Source: Ophthalmolycus amberensis (taxonomy: Eukaryota > Chordata > Actinopteri > Perciformes > Zoarcidae). From it: a DNA stretch of 64,000 nucleotides. The first letter of the stretch is position 1. Every line of letters begins with the position of its first letter. The notes under the pieces are model-generated. The model saw only the letters and a program-made list of their open reading frames with translations, did no database searches and was not told the origin of the DNA. Shown here one piece after another: positions 63,861 to 64,000 of the stretch. The translations under genes were made by a program, and so were the position numbers. Location: NCBI GenBank assembly GCA_024529925.1, contig JAFEUB010000780.1, positions 310,001 to 374,000 on the forward strand, read 5' to 3'.

Positions 63861-64000
63861 CTGTGCTTGTTTTCTGTCTCTTATCTGTGTGAATGGTGTG
63901 CTCGAGCTTTGCCTCCTGTGTTTGTTTAGTCTGTTCTCTTTATAGGTCTCCATGGTGGAGCACGGGTCATGTGGCTCAGGTCCTATCTGTTTGCCGGCAC

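Overview
The window is a vertebrate, almost certainly teleost (probably percomorph) nuclear locus. Genes are split into many short exons with GT..AG introns, dinucleotide microsatellites are frequent, and several non-coding stretches resemble interspersed repeats common in spiny-rayed fish. There is no bacterial, phage or CRISPR content. Every one of the five genes could be rebuilt exon by exon with all splice phases agreeing and no internal stop, so all five look intact.

Layout. (1) 551-2732 (+): sc5d, lathosterol/sterol C5-desaturase, 4 coding exons, 302 aa. (2) 4346-7817 (-): a small evectin-type PH protein, plekhb1-like, 6 exons, 185 aa. (3) 11882-17007 (+): tbcel, tubulin-folding cofactor E-like, 8 coding sections joined into 433 aa, with a likely untranslated first exon ending at 9681. 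(4) 26238-42032 (+): tecta, alpha-tectorin, 23 coding exons, 2196 aa, with NIDO, four von Willebrand D modules, ZP domain, EGF-like module and GPI tail. (5) 48722-57161 (+): usp2, in the short USP2-45-like form, 12 coding exons, 404 aa, with complete catalytic and zinc-binding residues. The long gaps (7.9-9.6 kb, 17.5-26.2 kb, 42.1-48.7 kb, 57.2-64 kb) hold no recognisable gene. They contain old repeats, microsatellites and LINE fragments.

The genes are functionally unrelated (sterol synthesis, membrane trafficking, tubulin turnover, the tectorial/otolithic membrane of the inner ear, deubiquitination). What links them is conserved neighbourhood. From general knowledge, TBCEL, TECTA and SC5D are adjacent on human 11q23.3, USP2 is in the same band and PLEKHB1 is elsewhere on 11q. 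The fish order sc5d-plekhb1-tbcel-tecta-usp2 is a rearranged version of that block.

No new molecular system was found. The points most worth a second look are: the eroded third vWF-D module of tecta, which lacks the GLCG-N-DD signature while its frame stays open; a five-copy 53-55 bp minisatellite that begins at a tecta 5' splice site and carries a donor-like GTAAGC in every copy; a perfect CACGTG E-box plus a D-box-like site just upstream of the usp2 short-isoform exon; a G-tract just inside a tbcel intron; a long imperfect hairpin in a usp2 intron; interstitial telomere repeats beside a (TA)n tract in sc5d; and a roughly 400 bp direct duplication between tecta and usp2.
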